In this document: in pieces, positions 16,882-26,506 of the stretch | Layout: each line of letters starts with the position of its first letter | Position numbering within the stretch: the first letter of the stretch is position 1 | Source of the DNA: Alistipes provencensis | Lineage (GTDB): Bacteria > Bacteroidota > Bacteroidia > Bacteroidales > Rikenellaceae | NCBI RefSeq assembly: GCF_900083545.1 | Contig: NZ_LT559262.1 | Span: 1,278,397-1,342,396, forward strand | DNA length: 64,000 bases | Direction of reading: 5' to 3' | Translations under genes and position numbers: made by a program | The notes under the pieces: generated by a model | Told to the model about the DNA's origin: nothing | Database searches by the model: none | The model's input: only the letters and a program-made list of their open reading frames with translations

Positions 16882-17718
16882 TTACGAAATGGCGTAAAGT
16901 TGGGTGGAAGTTTTGCAAAAATTGGAAATGTTTGTTTTTTTCTGTCGAAAGTTGAGTTGCATTTGATTGTCCGATCCCGTCGTAATGTGGTTCCACGTCA
17001 GATTACGGACATCTGAAAGTCGTAATCCCGTAAAACAACAAAATAAAAATGATCTTTTGACAACTTCGTTCCTACTGGGGGTGGCTATCAATTTTTTGAG
17101 TTCCGATTCGGTCAGGTACTCTTTGTGAGATTGTACTGTCGTCGGGGAATCCACCGATTTGGTCGGATCATGGGCCAACAATTCATCTTTGATTGCCTGA
17201 TGAATAATCATTTTCAACGAGGCAAAAATATTGTGTTGAGTCGATTGTTTGAGGGTTCGTTTCTGTCTGCCGGAATTTGCCGATATTGCAGAAGACAAAT
17301 ATCGGACGAATCCGTTCAGGTACTTGACATCTACATCTTTCAACAGAATTCGATCACCCTTGTATTTTTTCAGGTGGTATATCAACATCCGTAGAGAACC
17401 GGGAACCCCGTTTTTGCCGATCTTCTGTTTGTTATTACTGACCTGTTCGATGTATTGTATCAAATTGACATCGGGTTTTTTGCTGGTGAACCCGTGTAGA
17501 TCATTGAAGAACTCGACGGTTCTTTGGGATTTGATTGCATTTGCCAACCGGAGGGTTTCCTCGTTTTTAAGTCGGTCGGATTTTGTTCGTTCGGGGACAA
17601 GATACAGATGCAAAAATTCGTATCGACGATCTCCTCTGTAATACAGATCGAGGTACAGGGACCGATTCCCACTACCGGTCGGTTTACTTCGCAATTTTAT
17701 GATTCCATTATTTGTCAT
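16882..17718 (-). pseudogene. Truncated tyrosine recombinase (integrase remnant)
   Basis: 278 residues. The N-terminal arm-type region, the SAM-like core-binding domain (about 75-190) and the first part of the catalytic domain are present, including the first catalytic Arg in FTGLRLSDVRNLTW. The frame then ends in an unrelated tail (ISNFCKTSTQLYAIS) before the H-x-x-R, His/Trp and nucleophilic Tyr motifs that lie in the missing about 120 residues. It is therefore a catalytically dead Bacteroides-type phage or transposon integrase. It lies in AT-rich DNA about 350 bp from tRNA-Cys, a typical integration target, and points to an element that has largely been lost. Confidence 0.85.
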
Positions 17719-18071
17719 ATTTTATTTTTAATATTTACATATTATATGAGGGAAATAATGAATCGATTAAATTTGTCCGGATTTTTTTTATTTGGATTTT
17801 CGGAGTTTTTTTCGTATATTATAAAGTAACAACGGGGTAACAAATCAAGACCAGCAAACAGTCGTGTAAAACAGTTATTCACAGACTCCGGATTATATTT
17901 CTGACAAATGGAATGAATTGACTGCCATTTGCTGCCGTTCAATGATTTTGTATGTTTTATTAATTTCTTTTTGGTGGTCAATAGTTTTTTTGTATATTTG
18001 CACTCCCGATGCGTTTGGAAATGGCCTCGAATACTTTCGGGTCAGGGAAAGCGAATATAATTTGGGAAAAG
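17719..18071. other. AT-rich intergenic region next to integrase remnant
   Basis: 353 bp. It contains the tRNA promoter at 17970-18000 and a minus-strand open frame of 79 codons (17742-17981) that overlaps this promoter and looks non-coding. Base composition is clearly lower in GC than the flanks, so this may be leftover mobile-element DNA. No attachment-site repeat of the tRNA 3' end was found. Confidence 0.45.
17970..18000 (+). promoter_or_regulatory. Promoter of tRNA-Cys
   Basis: TTTG at 17970-17973, a 19-bp spacer and TATATTTG at 17993-18000, about 70 bp before the mature tRNA. Confidence 0.72.
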
Positions 18072-18142
18072 GGTCTGATGGCCGAGTGGCTAGGCAAAGG
18101 TCTGCAAAACCTTGTACAGCGGTTCGAATCCGCTTCAGACCT
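18072..18142 (+). tRNA. tRNA-Cys (anticodon GCA)
   Basis: Cloverleaf: acceptor GGTCTGA (18072-18078) pairs with TCAGACC (18135-18141), with discriminator T at 18142 as in tRNA-Cys. The anticodon stem is AAGGT/ACCTT with loop CTGCAAA, and the T arm is AGCGG-TTCGAAT-CCGCT. No CCA is encoded. Confidence 0.96.
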
Positions 18143-18149
18143 CAATTTT

Positions 18150-18195
18150 AAAGAAAAAGTCCTCGGAAGTTATTGCTTCCGAGGACTTTTTCTTT
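18150..18195. terminator. Strong hairpin terminator after tRNA-Cys
   Basis: A perfect 20-bp stem (AAAGAAAAAGTCCTCGGAAG and its complement) around loop TTATTG. It ends in TTTTTCTTT and is also usable by the convergent DUF362 gene. Confidence 0.93.
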
Positions 18196-18226
18196 GTATG
18201 GGCACGAGCTCGGGCCCGTGGCGGGA

Positions 18227-19201
18227 TTATCGGAGTGTGATGAGTTCGTACTGCTGCGATCCGAGGCCGATCGTCTCGGCATGTTCGAGCGTGTGGATGC
18301 CGTGGCGCGACTCCATGCGTTCGATCAGGTGCACTTTCCCGGGGTCGTCCGACGCATAGACCATATCCACGCATGCCTTGTCGAGCGCCACCGGGTCGAG
18401 CGAAGCCAATATGCCGATGTCGCACATCCGGGGCGCTTCCGGATGTGCGTCGCAGTCGCAGTCGACCGAGAGGTTGTTGGCCACGCTGATGTAGAGTATC
18501 CTGTCGCCGCAGTGGTCGGCGACGGCCTTGGCGGCTTCGGCCATCGACTCGAGGAAATCGTCCTGCGCGGGGAGGTTGCCCCACATTTCGCCGGCATTCT
18601 TCGTCTTGCCGGCGGAGTGTATCCATGCCTTGCCTGCGGATGAGGCGATGCCGATCGAGATGTTTTTGACGGCGCCTCCGAAGCCGCCCATGGCGTGGCC
18701 CTTGAAGTGCGAGAGGACCATCGTGAAGTCGTAGTTCAGGTAGTTCCTGCCGACGAAATCTTCTTTGAGGTGCTTGCCGCCCTTGACCGGCAGCGCCGTT
18801 TCGCCGTCGGCGTCCATGATGTCCACTGGGGCGATGGCCGTGAAGCCGTGGTCGGCGGCGGCTTTCAGGTGGTCGGCAGTACTCGCGCGGCCTCCGCCGT
18901 AGGCGGTGTTGCACTCCACGATCGTGCCGTCGACCTTTTTCACCAGATCGCCGATCAGTGCCGGCTGGAGGAAGTTGCTGCCGCCCGGTTCGCCGGTCGA
19001 GAGCTTGACGGCCACCCGGCCTTTGGCCTCACGGCCGAGGGCTTCATAGATTTTGACGAGGTTCTGCGGGTTGATCTCCCGGATGAAGTAAACCTTGGCC
19101 GGGGTATTATCCGGCGTGCGGTTCGCGCTGTTCGCCTGTCCGCAGGCTGCGGACAGCAGCATGACGGCGCCAGTCGTGATTGCTATTCCCAATTTTTTCA
19201 T
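18227..19201 (-). CDS. DUF362-domain lipoprotein
   Basis: 324 residues from the ATG at 19201. The lipoprotein signal ends LLSAAC (acceptor Cys about 20). The DUF362 domain follows, with KLSTGEPGGSNFL, a Gly-rich region AYGGGRASTADH, SHFKGHAMGGFGGAVKNISIG and a Cys pair-containing segment DCDCDAH. Some DUF362 proteins carry iron-sulfur clusters through a ferredoxin extension, but no ferredoxin motif is present here. An upstream ATG at 19234 lies only five bases from a TAATTTTG -7 element (19246-19239, minus), so the start at the signal peptide is preferred. The substrate is unknown. Confidence 0.85.
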   Translation of the reverse strand: MKKLGIAITTGAVMLLSAACGQANSANRTPDNTPAKVYFIREINPQNLVKIYEALGREAKGRVAVKLSTGEPGGSNFLQPALIGDLVKKVDGTIVECNTAYGGGRASTADHLKAAADHGFTAIAPVDIMDADGETALPVKGGKHLKEDFVGRNYLNYDFTMVLSHFKGHAMGGFGGAVKNISIGIASSAGKAWIHSAGKTKNAGEMWGNLPAQDDFLESMAEAAKAVADHCGDRILYISVANNLSVDCDCDAHPEAPRMCDIGILASLDPVALDKACVDMVYASDDPGKVHLIERMESRHGIHTLEHAETIGLGSQQYELITLR

Positions 19202-19313
19202 GGCATTTTCGATTTTAATTGCCGATTCATTCACGATACAAAATTAATGGAGGACAACGGTTTTTTCCTTACCTGGATTACCGGGATCGTTACCCCTATT
19301 CCGGTTTTCGGGT

Positions 19314-21431
<2,118 letters not shown>

Positions 21432-21450
21432 GTTCGAAAATCTTTGGACA

Positions 21451-21482
21451 CAAAGATAGTGCAAGGTGAGCGGCAAACCAAA
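21451..21482 (-). promoter_or_regulatory. tex promoter
   Basis: Minus strand TTTG, 20-bp spacer, TATCTTTG, ending 20 bp before the tex ATG. The -33 element and spacer lie inside the first copy of the 74-bp repeat. Confidence 0.68.
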
Positions 21483-21629
21483 CTTGTTTGGGTTTGTCCG
21501 AACCGCCGCCTGTCTAAGGCGTAGCCAAAGTAGTGCAAGGTGAGCGGCAAACCAAACTTGTTTGGGTTTGTCCGAACCGCCGCCTGTCTAAGGCGCAGCC
21601 AAAGTAGTGCAAGGTGAGCGGCAAACCAA
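21459..21629. repeat. 74-bp tandem repeat, about 2.3 copies, upstream of tex
   Basis: The segment GCAAGGTGAGCGGCAAACCA recurs at 21461, 21535 and 21609, exactly 74 bp apart. Full units differ by single bases (GTAGCC/GCAGCC), and the third copy stops after about 21 bases. Each full unit holds an inverted repeat CAAACCAAAC-TT-GTTTGGGTTTG. Confidence 0.93.
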
Positions 21630-21665
21630 AATATCCGGCAACCCGCAAGGGCCGCCGGATATTGT
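21629..21665 (-). terminator. Terminator of the sugar-oxidation operon
   Basis: AATATCCGGC ... GCCGGATATT with an inner CCC-GCAA-GGG stem. It lies just past the stop of the TIM-barrel gene on the minus strand. Confidence 0.7.
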
Positions 21666-21682
21666 TGATATAACCGAAACGG

Positions 21683-22585
21683 TTATTTTTGGTAGGACGC
21701 TTTTACGAAAGGCGCTTTCTGGAGGTATTCGATGCACTCGCGGACACTGCGTACAATGTCGTTGTAGCTCGAACCTTCGATCTCGACGATGATGTTCTCG
21801 ACACCAGCCGTTCCGGCATTGGCGAAGATGGCGTCGAAACCGACCATTCCGCTCTGTCCGATCTCACGACGGTCCTTGATGTGCAGCAGCTTGAATCGTC
21901 CCGGATACTTCTTGAAATAATCCACCGGGCTGGCCTTTCCCATCACGGCCCAATAGACGTCCATTTCGAACAGCACCTTGTCGGGATCGGTGTTCTCGAT
22001 CATGTAGTCGAGCATCACCCGGTCCTCGATCTTCTCGAATTCGCGCGAATGGTTGTGGTATCCGAACTTCATGCCGGCGGCCTTGCAGCGGGCTCCTACT
22101 TCGTTGAAATAGCGGCAGTAGGTCGCCAGTTCCCCGAGTGTCGTGATTTTCCGCATCGAGGGAACGACGATGTATTCCGCTCCGGCGGCCTTGTGCGCCG
22201 CGATGCATTGGTCCCACCATTTGAGGGCCTTCGAGAAATCGCCCGAGGCCAGCTCCTCGTCGGAGAGGTTGAGCGTGCAGTGCGTGGAGAGGACCTTCAT
22301 GCCGGCCGCCTCGACATCCTTGCGGAACTGCTCCGGAGACTGCCCGTAGAGTTTGCCGTCGGCATAGCTGGCGGCCTCGACCGAGGTGTATCCCATGTCG
22401 GCGAGCTGTTTGAGCACGGGCTTGTAGTCTTGGCTGTTGTTGCCGAAGGCCCCGATCAGGCTCCGCACGGAGTAGAGCTGGATGCCGACCTCCTTTTTCG
22501 GCGCTTTCGCCTTGGCGGATGCTCCTCCGGGGAGCATCGTCAGGGCGAGCAGCGCGCAAACCGCTGTAAAAAGATGTTTTTTCAC
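21683..22585 (-). CDS. Exported sugar phosphate isomerase/epimerase-like TIM-barrel protein
   Basis: 300 residues with a cleavable signal peptide (MKKHLFTAVCALLALTML...GGASAKA). The rest is an AP-endonuclease-2/xylose-isomerase-like TIM barrel with probable metal ligands: E in TSVEAASY, H in GYHNHSREFE, E in LFEMDVYWAV, H in LLHIKDR and E near the end (VEIEGSS). In the Bacteroides keto-glycoside route, proteins of this family act after a dehydrogenase has made a 3-keto sugar. It is the last gene of the minus-strand operon 26291-21683, 12 nt after the DUF1080 gene. Confidence 0.88.
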   Translation of the reverse strand: MKKHLFTAVCALLALTMLPGGASAKAKAPKKEVGIQLYSVRSLIGAFGNNSQDYKPVLKQLADMGYTSVEAASYADGKLYGQSPEQFRKDVEAAGMKVLSTHCTLNLSDEELASGDFSKALKWWDQCIAAHKAAGAEYIVVPSMRKITTLGELATYCRYFNEVGARCKAAGMKFGYHNHSREFEKIEDRVMLDYMIENTDPDKVLFEMDVYWAVMGKASPVDYFKKYPGRFKLLHIKDRREIGQSGMVGFDAIFANAGTAGVENIIVEIEGSSYNDIVRSVRECIEYLQKAPFVKASYQK

Positions 22586-22597
22586 GATGCGGTGACT

Positions 22598-23476
22598 TTA
22601 GTCGAGGACTTTGACGCGGATGTTACGGAACCATACGTCGTCGCCGTGGTCCTGCAATCCGATGTATCCTTCGTGGTTCTCACCGCCGCAGTTGTTGAGC
22701 AGTTCGAATGCCAGAGGCCATTTTTCGGGGCTGAACTTGCTGTTCTCGAGCATCTCGGTCCACTGGGGCGTCCAGAGATGGTATTCGACGACGTTCTTGT
22801 CGTTCTGTCCGTGTACGACGGTGCCTTTGTAAACCATGATCTTGGCCTTGTTCCACTCGCCGAAAGGTTTCTGGTTCTGGGGAACGGCCGGGATCATGTC
22901 GTAGAGCGATGCCGACTGTCGGTTTCCGTCGACACCCAGCTTGGCGTCGGGGTGGTTGGCGTTGTCGAGGACCTGATACTCAGGGCTCGAGATGTAGATG
23001 GGCTCCATCTTCTGCTTTCCGTCCTTGGTCGTTGCGACCTCCTGTGCCAGATAGAAGATTCCGGAGTTTCCGCCCTTGGATACTTTCCACTCCATTTCGA
23101 GTTCGAAGTTCTTGAACTTGTGTGCGAAGATCAGGTCGCCGCCCTCGCCGGTCTGGGCCTCGCCGCCGCCCGATCCGTTGAACTTGATGGCTCCGTTGTC
23201 GATGGTCCAGCGCGCAGGCACGGCGTCCTTGCCGTAGCCGCGCCAGCCGTTGAAGGTCTTGCCGTCGAAGATCACATAGTAGCCGTCCTTGTCCTTCTGG
23301 AACGATGCGAGGTCGGCCTGCGGGTTGTTCAGAACGGTGTATTCGGGAACGGTTTTCTTTGCCGTCTGGGCGTCTGCCGTTTCAGCGGTCTTGGCTGTTT
23401 TGCCGCCGGGGCCTCCGCAGGAGACCAGCGATGCGGTCAGTGCCGCGCATGCCGAGAATAAAAGGGTCTTTTTCAT
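22598..23476 (-). CDS. DUF1080 (3-keto-disaccharide hydrolase family) lipoprotein
   Basis: 292 residues from the ATG at 23476. The lipoprotein signal ends SLVSC (acceptor Cys 20). A low-complexity linker precedes the DUF1080 jelly-roll (about 50-290), with FDGKTFNGWRGYG, the WTIDNGAIKF strand, GDLIFAHKFKNFELEMEWKV and the C-terminal GYIGLQDHGDDVWFRNIRVK motif. Members cleave 3-keto-glycosides or bind sugars. The open frame extends 44 codons further upstream into the oxidoreductase gene; that part lacks sense as a signal peptide. It is flanked by a Tat-exported dehydrogenase and the TIM-barrel protein. Confidence 0.9.
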   Translation of the reverse strand: MKKTLLFSACAALTASLVSCGGPGGKTAKTAETADAQTAKKTVPEYTVLNNPQADLASFQKDKDGYYVIFDGKTFNGWRGYGKDAVPARWTIDNGAIKFNGSGGGEAQTGEGGDLIFAHKFKNFELEMEWKVSKGGNSGIFYLAQEVATTKDGKQKMEPIYISSPEYQVLDNANHPDAKLGVDGNRQSASLYDMIPAVPQNQKPFGEWNKAKIMVYKGTVVHGQNDKNVVEYHLWTPQWTEMLENSKFSPEKWPLAFELLNNCGGENHEGYIGLQDHGDDVWFRNIRVKVLD

Positions 23477-23514
23477 ATTCGTACAGTTTTTAGGTTTTGT
23501 TGGATCGTTTCTGT

Positions 23515-24990
23515 TTAGAGCGGCATGGCGGGGAGTTCCCAGCCTTCGCGGTAGGTGTGGCGAATCAGCTCCTGCGCGAACTGCTGTGCGTTCACGGGAT
23601 CGGTCCACGTTTTGTCGAAGGTCGGATGTCCGTCCTTGATGTGGAATCCGTCCTTGATGACGGTCTTGATCATGGCGTCGTCGGGAATGTTGGTGAAGCG
23701 CATGTTCTCACCGTCCCAGTGCAGCTCCTGATTGAGGCTTTGCAGACGGACGGCCAGTACGCCCATCACGACCATTTCGTTGAACGGTCCTGCCTCGGAG
23801 AAGTCCGAAGCGGACAGAATGCGGTCGTCGGCATCCTCCTTGCAGGCGCGCACCCAGTCCATCTGATGCGACTCGGTGATCTCGCGCAGCACCTTCGGGG
23901 CGTCGGGCACGCGGCCCGAGACCAGATAGGGGTCCTTGCCGTAGCAGCCGCAGATCAGCGTGTCCTTCGTTCCGTAGAAGATGGCGCCGCCGCCGCTCAT
24001 GTTGAGGTCCTTGCCTGCGGGCAGTCCTTCGGGACGCTCGGGCATCAAGCCTCCGTCGTACCAGTGCACCTCGACTTCGGGCATGGCCACCTTGGGCATG
24101 TTGTCGCGGGCCGGGAATACGAACTTCACGCGCTGTGCCGTCGGAGCCGACTCGTTGAGCAGGAGCGTCGAGCTGCCCTGCACCTTGGTCGGGTAACCCA
24201 GCTTCAGACTTTTGAATACGGGATGGAGAATGTGGCAGGCCATGTCGCCCAGTGCGCCGGTTCCGAAATCCCACCATCCGCGGAAGTTCCACGGGGTGTA
24301 GGCGGCGTTGTAGGGGCGGTAGGGGGCCGGGCCGATGAAGGCGTCCCAGTTCATCGTCTTGGGAACGGCCATGTCCTCTTCGGGTCGTGCGAGTCCCTGC
24401 GGCCAGATGGGACGGTCGGTGAAGGTGTCTACGCGGCGCACCTCGCCGATCTCGCCGTTCCAGATCCATTCGCAGACCTTGCGGACGCCCTCGCCCGAGG
24501 CGCCCTGATTGCCCATCTGGGTGGCGACCTTGTGTTTGGCGGCCAGCTTGGTGAGCAGGCGCGATTCATAGACGGTGTGGGTCAGGGGCTTCTCGACGTA
24601 GACGTGCTTGCCGGCGGCTATCGCTTCGGCGGCGATGATGGCGTGCGTATGGTCCGCCGTGGCTACCATCACGGCATCGGCCGATTTGAGCAGTTCCTTG
24701 TACATCTTGCGGTAGTCGTTGTACTTCTTGGCCGCGGGATAACGGCGGAACACATGGTCTGCATATTTCCAGTCCACGTCGCAGAGTCCGATGATGTTCT
24801 GGCTCTCGAGCCCTTTCAGCACCGAGGCGCCGCGTCCGCCGATACCGACGCCTAAGATGTTGAGTTTGTCGCTGGGGGCGGCGGCATGCCCGAAATTCTT
24901 TCCAAGGACCGTTCCCGGGACTATCGCCAGCCCGAGGGCCGCTGTGGCTCCTGTTTTCAGGAACGCTCTTCTCGACATTTTGTTTGCCAT
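23515..24990 (-). CDS. Tat-exported Gfo/Idh/MocA-family oxidoreductase
   Basis: 491 residues. The N terminus is a twin-arginine signal, SRRAFLKTGATAALGLAIVPG (residues 5-25). It is followed by an NAD(P)-binding Rossmann domain (LGVGIGGRGASVLKGL) and the family motif EKPLTHT with its conserved Lys. The Tat signal implies export of the folded enzyme with its nicotinamide cofactor, as in glucose-fructose oxidoreductase. A likely role is oxidation or reduction of sugar C3 together with the DUF1080 and TIM-barrel proteins. A second possible start is the Met at codon 5 (24978). A tatA gene lies 31 bp upstream in the same operon. Confidence 0.94.
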   Translation of the reverse strand: MANKMSRRAFLKTGATAALGLAIVPGTVLGKNFGHAAAPSDKLNILGVGIGGRGASVLKGLESQNIIGLCDVDWKYADHVFRRYPAAKKYNDYRKMYKELLKSADAVMVATADHTHAIIAAEAIAAGKHVYVEKPLTHTVYESRLLTKLAAKHKVATQMGNQGASGEGVRKVCEWIWNGEIGEVRRVDTFTDRPIWPQGLARPEEDMAVPKTMNWDAFIGPAPYRPYNAAYTPWNFRGWWDFGTGALGDMACHILHPVFKSLKLGYPTKVQGSSTLLLNESAPTAQRVKFVFPARDNMPKVAMPEVEVHWYDGGLMPERPEGLPAGKDLNMSGGGAIFYGTKDTLICGCYGKDPYLVSGRVPDAPKVLREITESHQMDWVRACKEDADDRILSASDFSEAGPFNEMVVMGVLAVRLQSLNQELHWDGENMRFTNIPDDAMIKTVIKDGFHIKDGHPTFDKTWTDPVNAQQFAQELIRHTYREGWELPAMPL

Positions 24991-25021
24991 CGTTTTGGAG
25001 GTTTAAGTTGGTTTGTAGTGG

Positions 25022-25186
25022 TTATTTGATGTTTTTTTCGATACTGTCGATCTCGTCTTTGAAAACCTTGTAACCTTTTCCGAGACCCTTCATCAGTTCG
25101 GGAATTTTCGTGCCTCCGAAGAGCAGCAGCACGACTAGGGCGATGACGACGATCTGTCCCACGCCGATAAATAGCAGATGGTTCAT
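25022..25186 (-). CDS. tatA: Sec-independent translocase protein TatA (small)
   Basis: 54 residues. It has the full TatA plan: a short periplasmic N terminus, one membrane helix (about 5-22), the [16 protein letters not shown] hinge and amphipathic helix with the conserved Phe-Gly, and a short acidic/basic tail ([16 protein letters not shown]). TatA oligomers form the pore of the twin-arginine export pathway. It lies directly upstream of the gene for a Tat substrate and 31 bp downstream of the second dehydrogenase gene. No tatC is in the window. Confidence 0.9.
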   Translation of the reverse strand: MNHLLFIGVGQIVVIALVVLLLFGGTKIPELMKGLGKGYKVFKDEIDSIEKNIK

Positions 25187-25217
25187 AGTTCGGGTATTTT
25201 AGGGGTTTCTGAGTTTG

Positions 25218-26291
25218 TCATACGCGTTTGCGCAGGAGTCCGTAACCGTTCTTCATCGTGCGGCGGCGTTCGCGGATTTGCTGCAGGGTCTCGAGCTCGC
25301 CGATGGCCGGGAGGTCGTGGCCTCGGGCGTCCTGCAGGAACCGCCATGCGTATTCCGAGGCGATCGCCGCGTCGCGGAACGTCGGCAGCATTTCGCTGCG
25401 CGCTCCGGTTTCGAGCTGCCCGGCGAAAAGTTTGCAAAGGGTGTCGATGTTCTTTCCGCCGTAGGGCTGGATGAGCCGGTGGGTCTGGGTCACGCCGTGG
25501 AGCTCGACGATCGCTGTCTTGAAGTCGTGGGTCATGCGGGCGATGCCCTTGGTGCCGATGATGTCGACATAGGCGTTGTGGGTCTGGGTCTGGGCCAGTT
25601 GCCCGTAGACATGCCCTTGGGTGATGTCGAAGACCACGCCGTTCTCGAACGTGCCGTGGCACTGGAGCCACCAAGGGTCCTTGTAGTTCCACATGCGCAG
25701 GGCCTGTGCGTTCCAAGTCTTGAATTCGGACCCTGCGTACCAGCGCGCGATGTCGACGTAATGCATACCGCAGTCGTGGAACGAGGGGCCTTCGTATTCA
25801 TGCCCTTCGCCCGGGACGAGACCGGGCGTCATGTGGCAGACGCGCACGATGGCCAGTTCGCCGATCTCACCCTGTGCGATGAAATCCTTGATCGTATTAT
25901 GATACCATGAGTTGCGCAGATAGAGGTTCACGGTGGAGAACAAGGACGTGCTTTCGGCCATTTCGACGGCTTTCCATTCGTTCTCTATGCTGTCGGAGAT
26001 GGGTTTTTCGGCGATGACGTGCTTGCCTGCGGCAAAAGCCTTTTCGATCTGCGCTTTGCGGGAGTCGGCCAAGGCGAAGAGTCCTACGACCTGAACCGTG
26101 GGATCGTCGAAAATGAGCTGCTCGTCGGCGACGACCTGCGCTCCGGGAGCGAGTTTATGCGCCAGATCGCGGGATTCGGCGCAGGTGTCGCAGATGTAGG
26201 CGACCTCCCACTTTCCGCTTTTGCGGAGTTCCTCGAGGTAGAAACCGCCCATGCGGCCGAAGCCGATCAATCCGATTCTGATGGGGTTCAT
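25218..26291 (-). CDS. Cytoplasmic Gfo/Idh/MocA-family oxidoreductase
   Basis: 357 residues without a signal peptide. The Rossmann motif IGLIGFGRMGGFYLEEL is at 5-21, the EKPISDS motif with the conserved Lys is near residue 95, and the substrate-domain motif GMHYVDIARW (His as likely catalytic residue) is at about 180-189. It resembles inositol/sugar dehydrogenases. As first gene of the operon it may act on the same keto-sugar intermediates as the exported paralogue at 23515. A minus-strand -7 element TATTTTTG is at 26392-26385. Confidence 0.93.
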   Translation of the reverse strand: MNPIRIGLIGFGRMGGFYLEELRKSGKWEVAYICDTCAESRDLAHKLAPGAQVVADEQLIFDDPTVQVVGLFALADSRKAQIEKAFAAGKHVIAEKPISDSIENEWKAVEMAESTSLFSTVNLYLRNSWYHNTIKDFIAQGEIGELAIVRVCHMTPGLVPGEGHEYEGPSFHDCGMHYVDIARWYAGSEFKTWNAQALRMWNYKDPWWLQCHGTFENGVVFDITQGHVYGQLAQTQTHNAYVDIIGTKGIARMTHDFKTAIVELHGVTQTHRLIQPYGGKNIDTLCKLFAGQLETGARSEMLPTFRDAAIASEYAWRFLQDARGHDLPAIGELETLQQIRERRRTMKNGYGLLRKRV

Positions 26292-26506
26292 TGTTATAGT
26301 TGGTAAAAGTTGGTTAAAAGCCGGTTCCGCTTTAATACGACTGTATTCCGGATCATAAGATCCGGGATTTTGCCGCCTGTTTTACAAAAATAACCCTAAT
26401 CGATGTCGGTTTGGAGAATTATACCTGAAAATGTAGTACCTTGATTTATTTATAATATTGGTTTTCAGTGATTTGATATTGTGAAAACCCCGAAAAAATG
26501 TAGTTG
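26292..26506. other. Intergenic region before the sugar-oxidation operon
   Basis: 215 bp. A hairpin CCGGATC-ATAA-GATCCGG lies at about 26353-26374. The -7 element TATTTTTG lies at 26392-26385 (minus), and an AT-rich stretch follows at 26440-26480. The latter is a plausible binding region for the regulator at 26507. Confidence 0.45.

Noticed and set aside
17742..17981. 79-codon frame between integrase remnant and tRNA-Cys
   Set aside because: It overlaps the tRNA promoter, has Lys/Asn/Ser-rich composition expected from AT-rich DNA and no recognisable motif.
16882..18142. Intact integrated element ending in tRNA-Cys
   Set aside because: No second attachment-site copy, no cargo genes and the recombinase lacks its catalytic Tyr; only a remnant is supported.
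21459..21629. Possible CRISPR array upstream of tex
   Set aside because: The whole 74-bp unit is repeated, including any would-be spacer.
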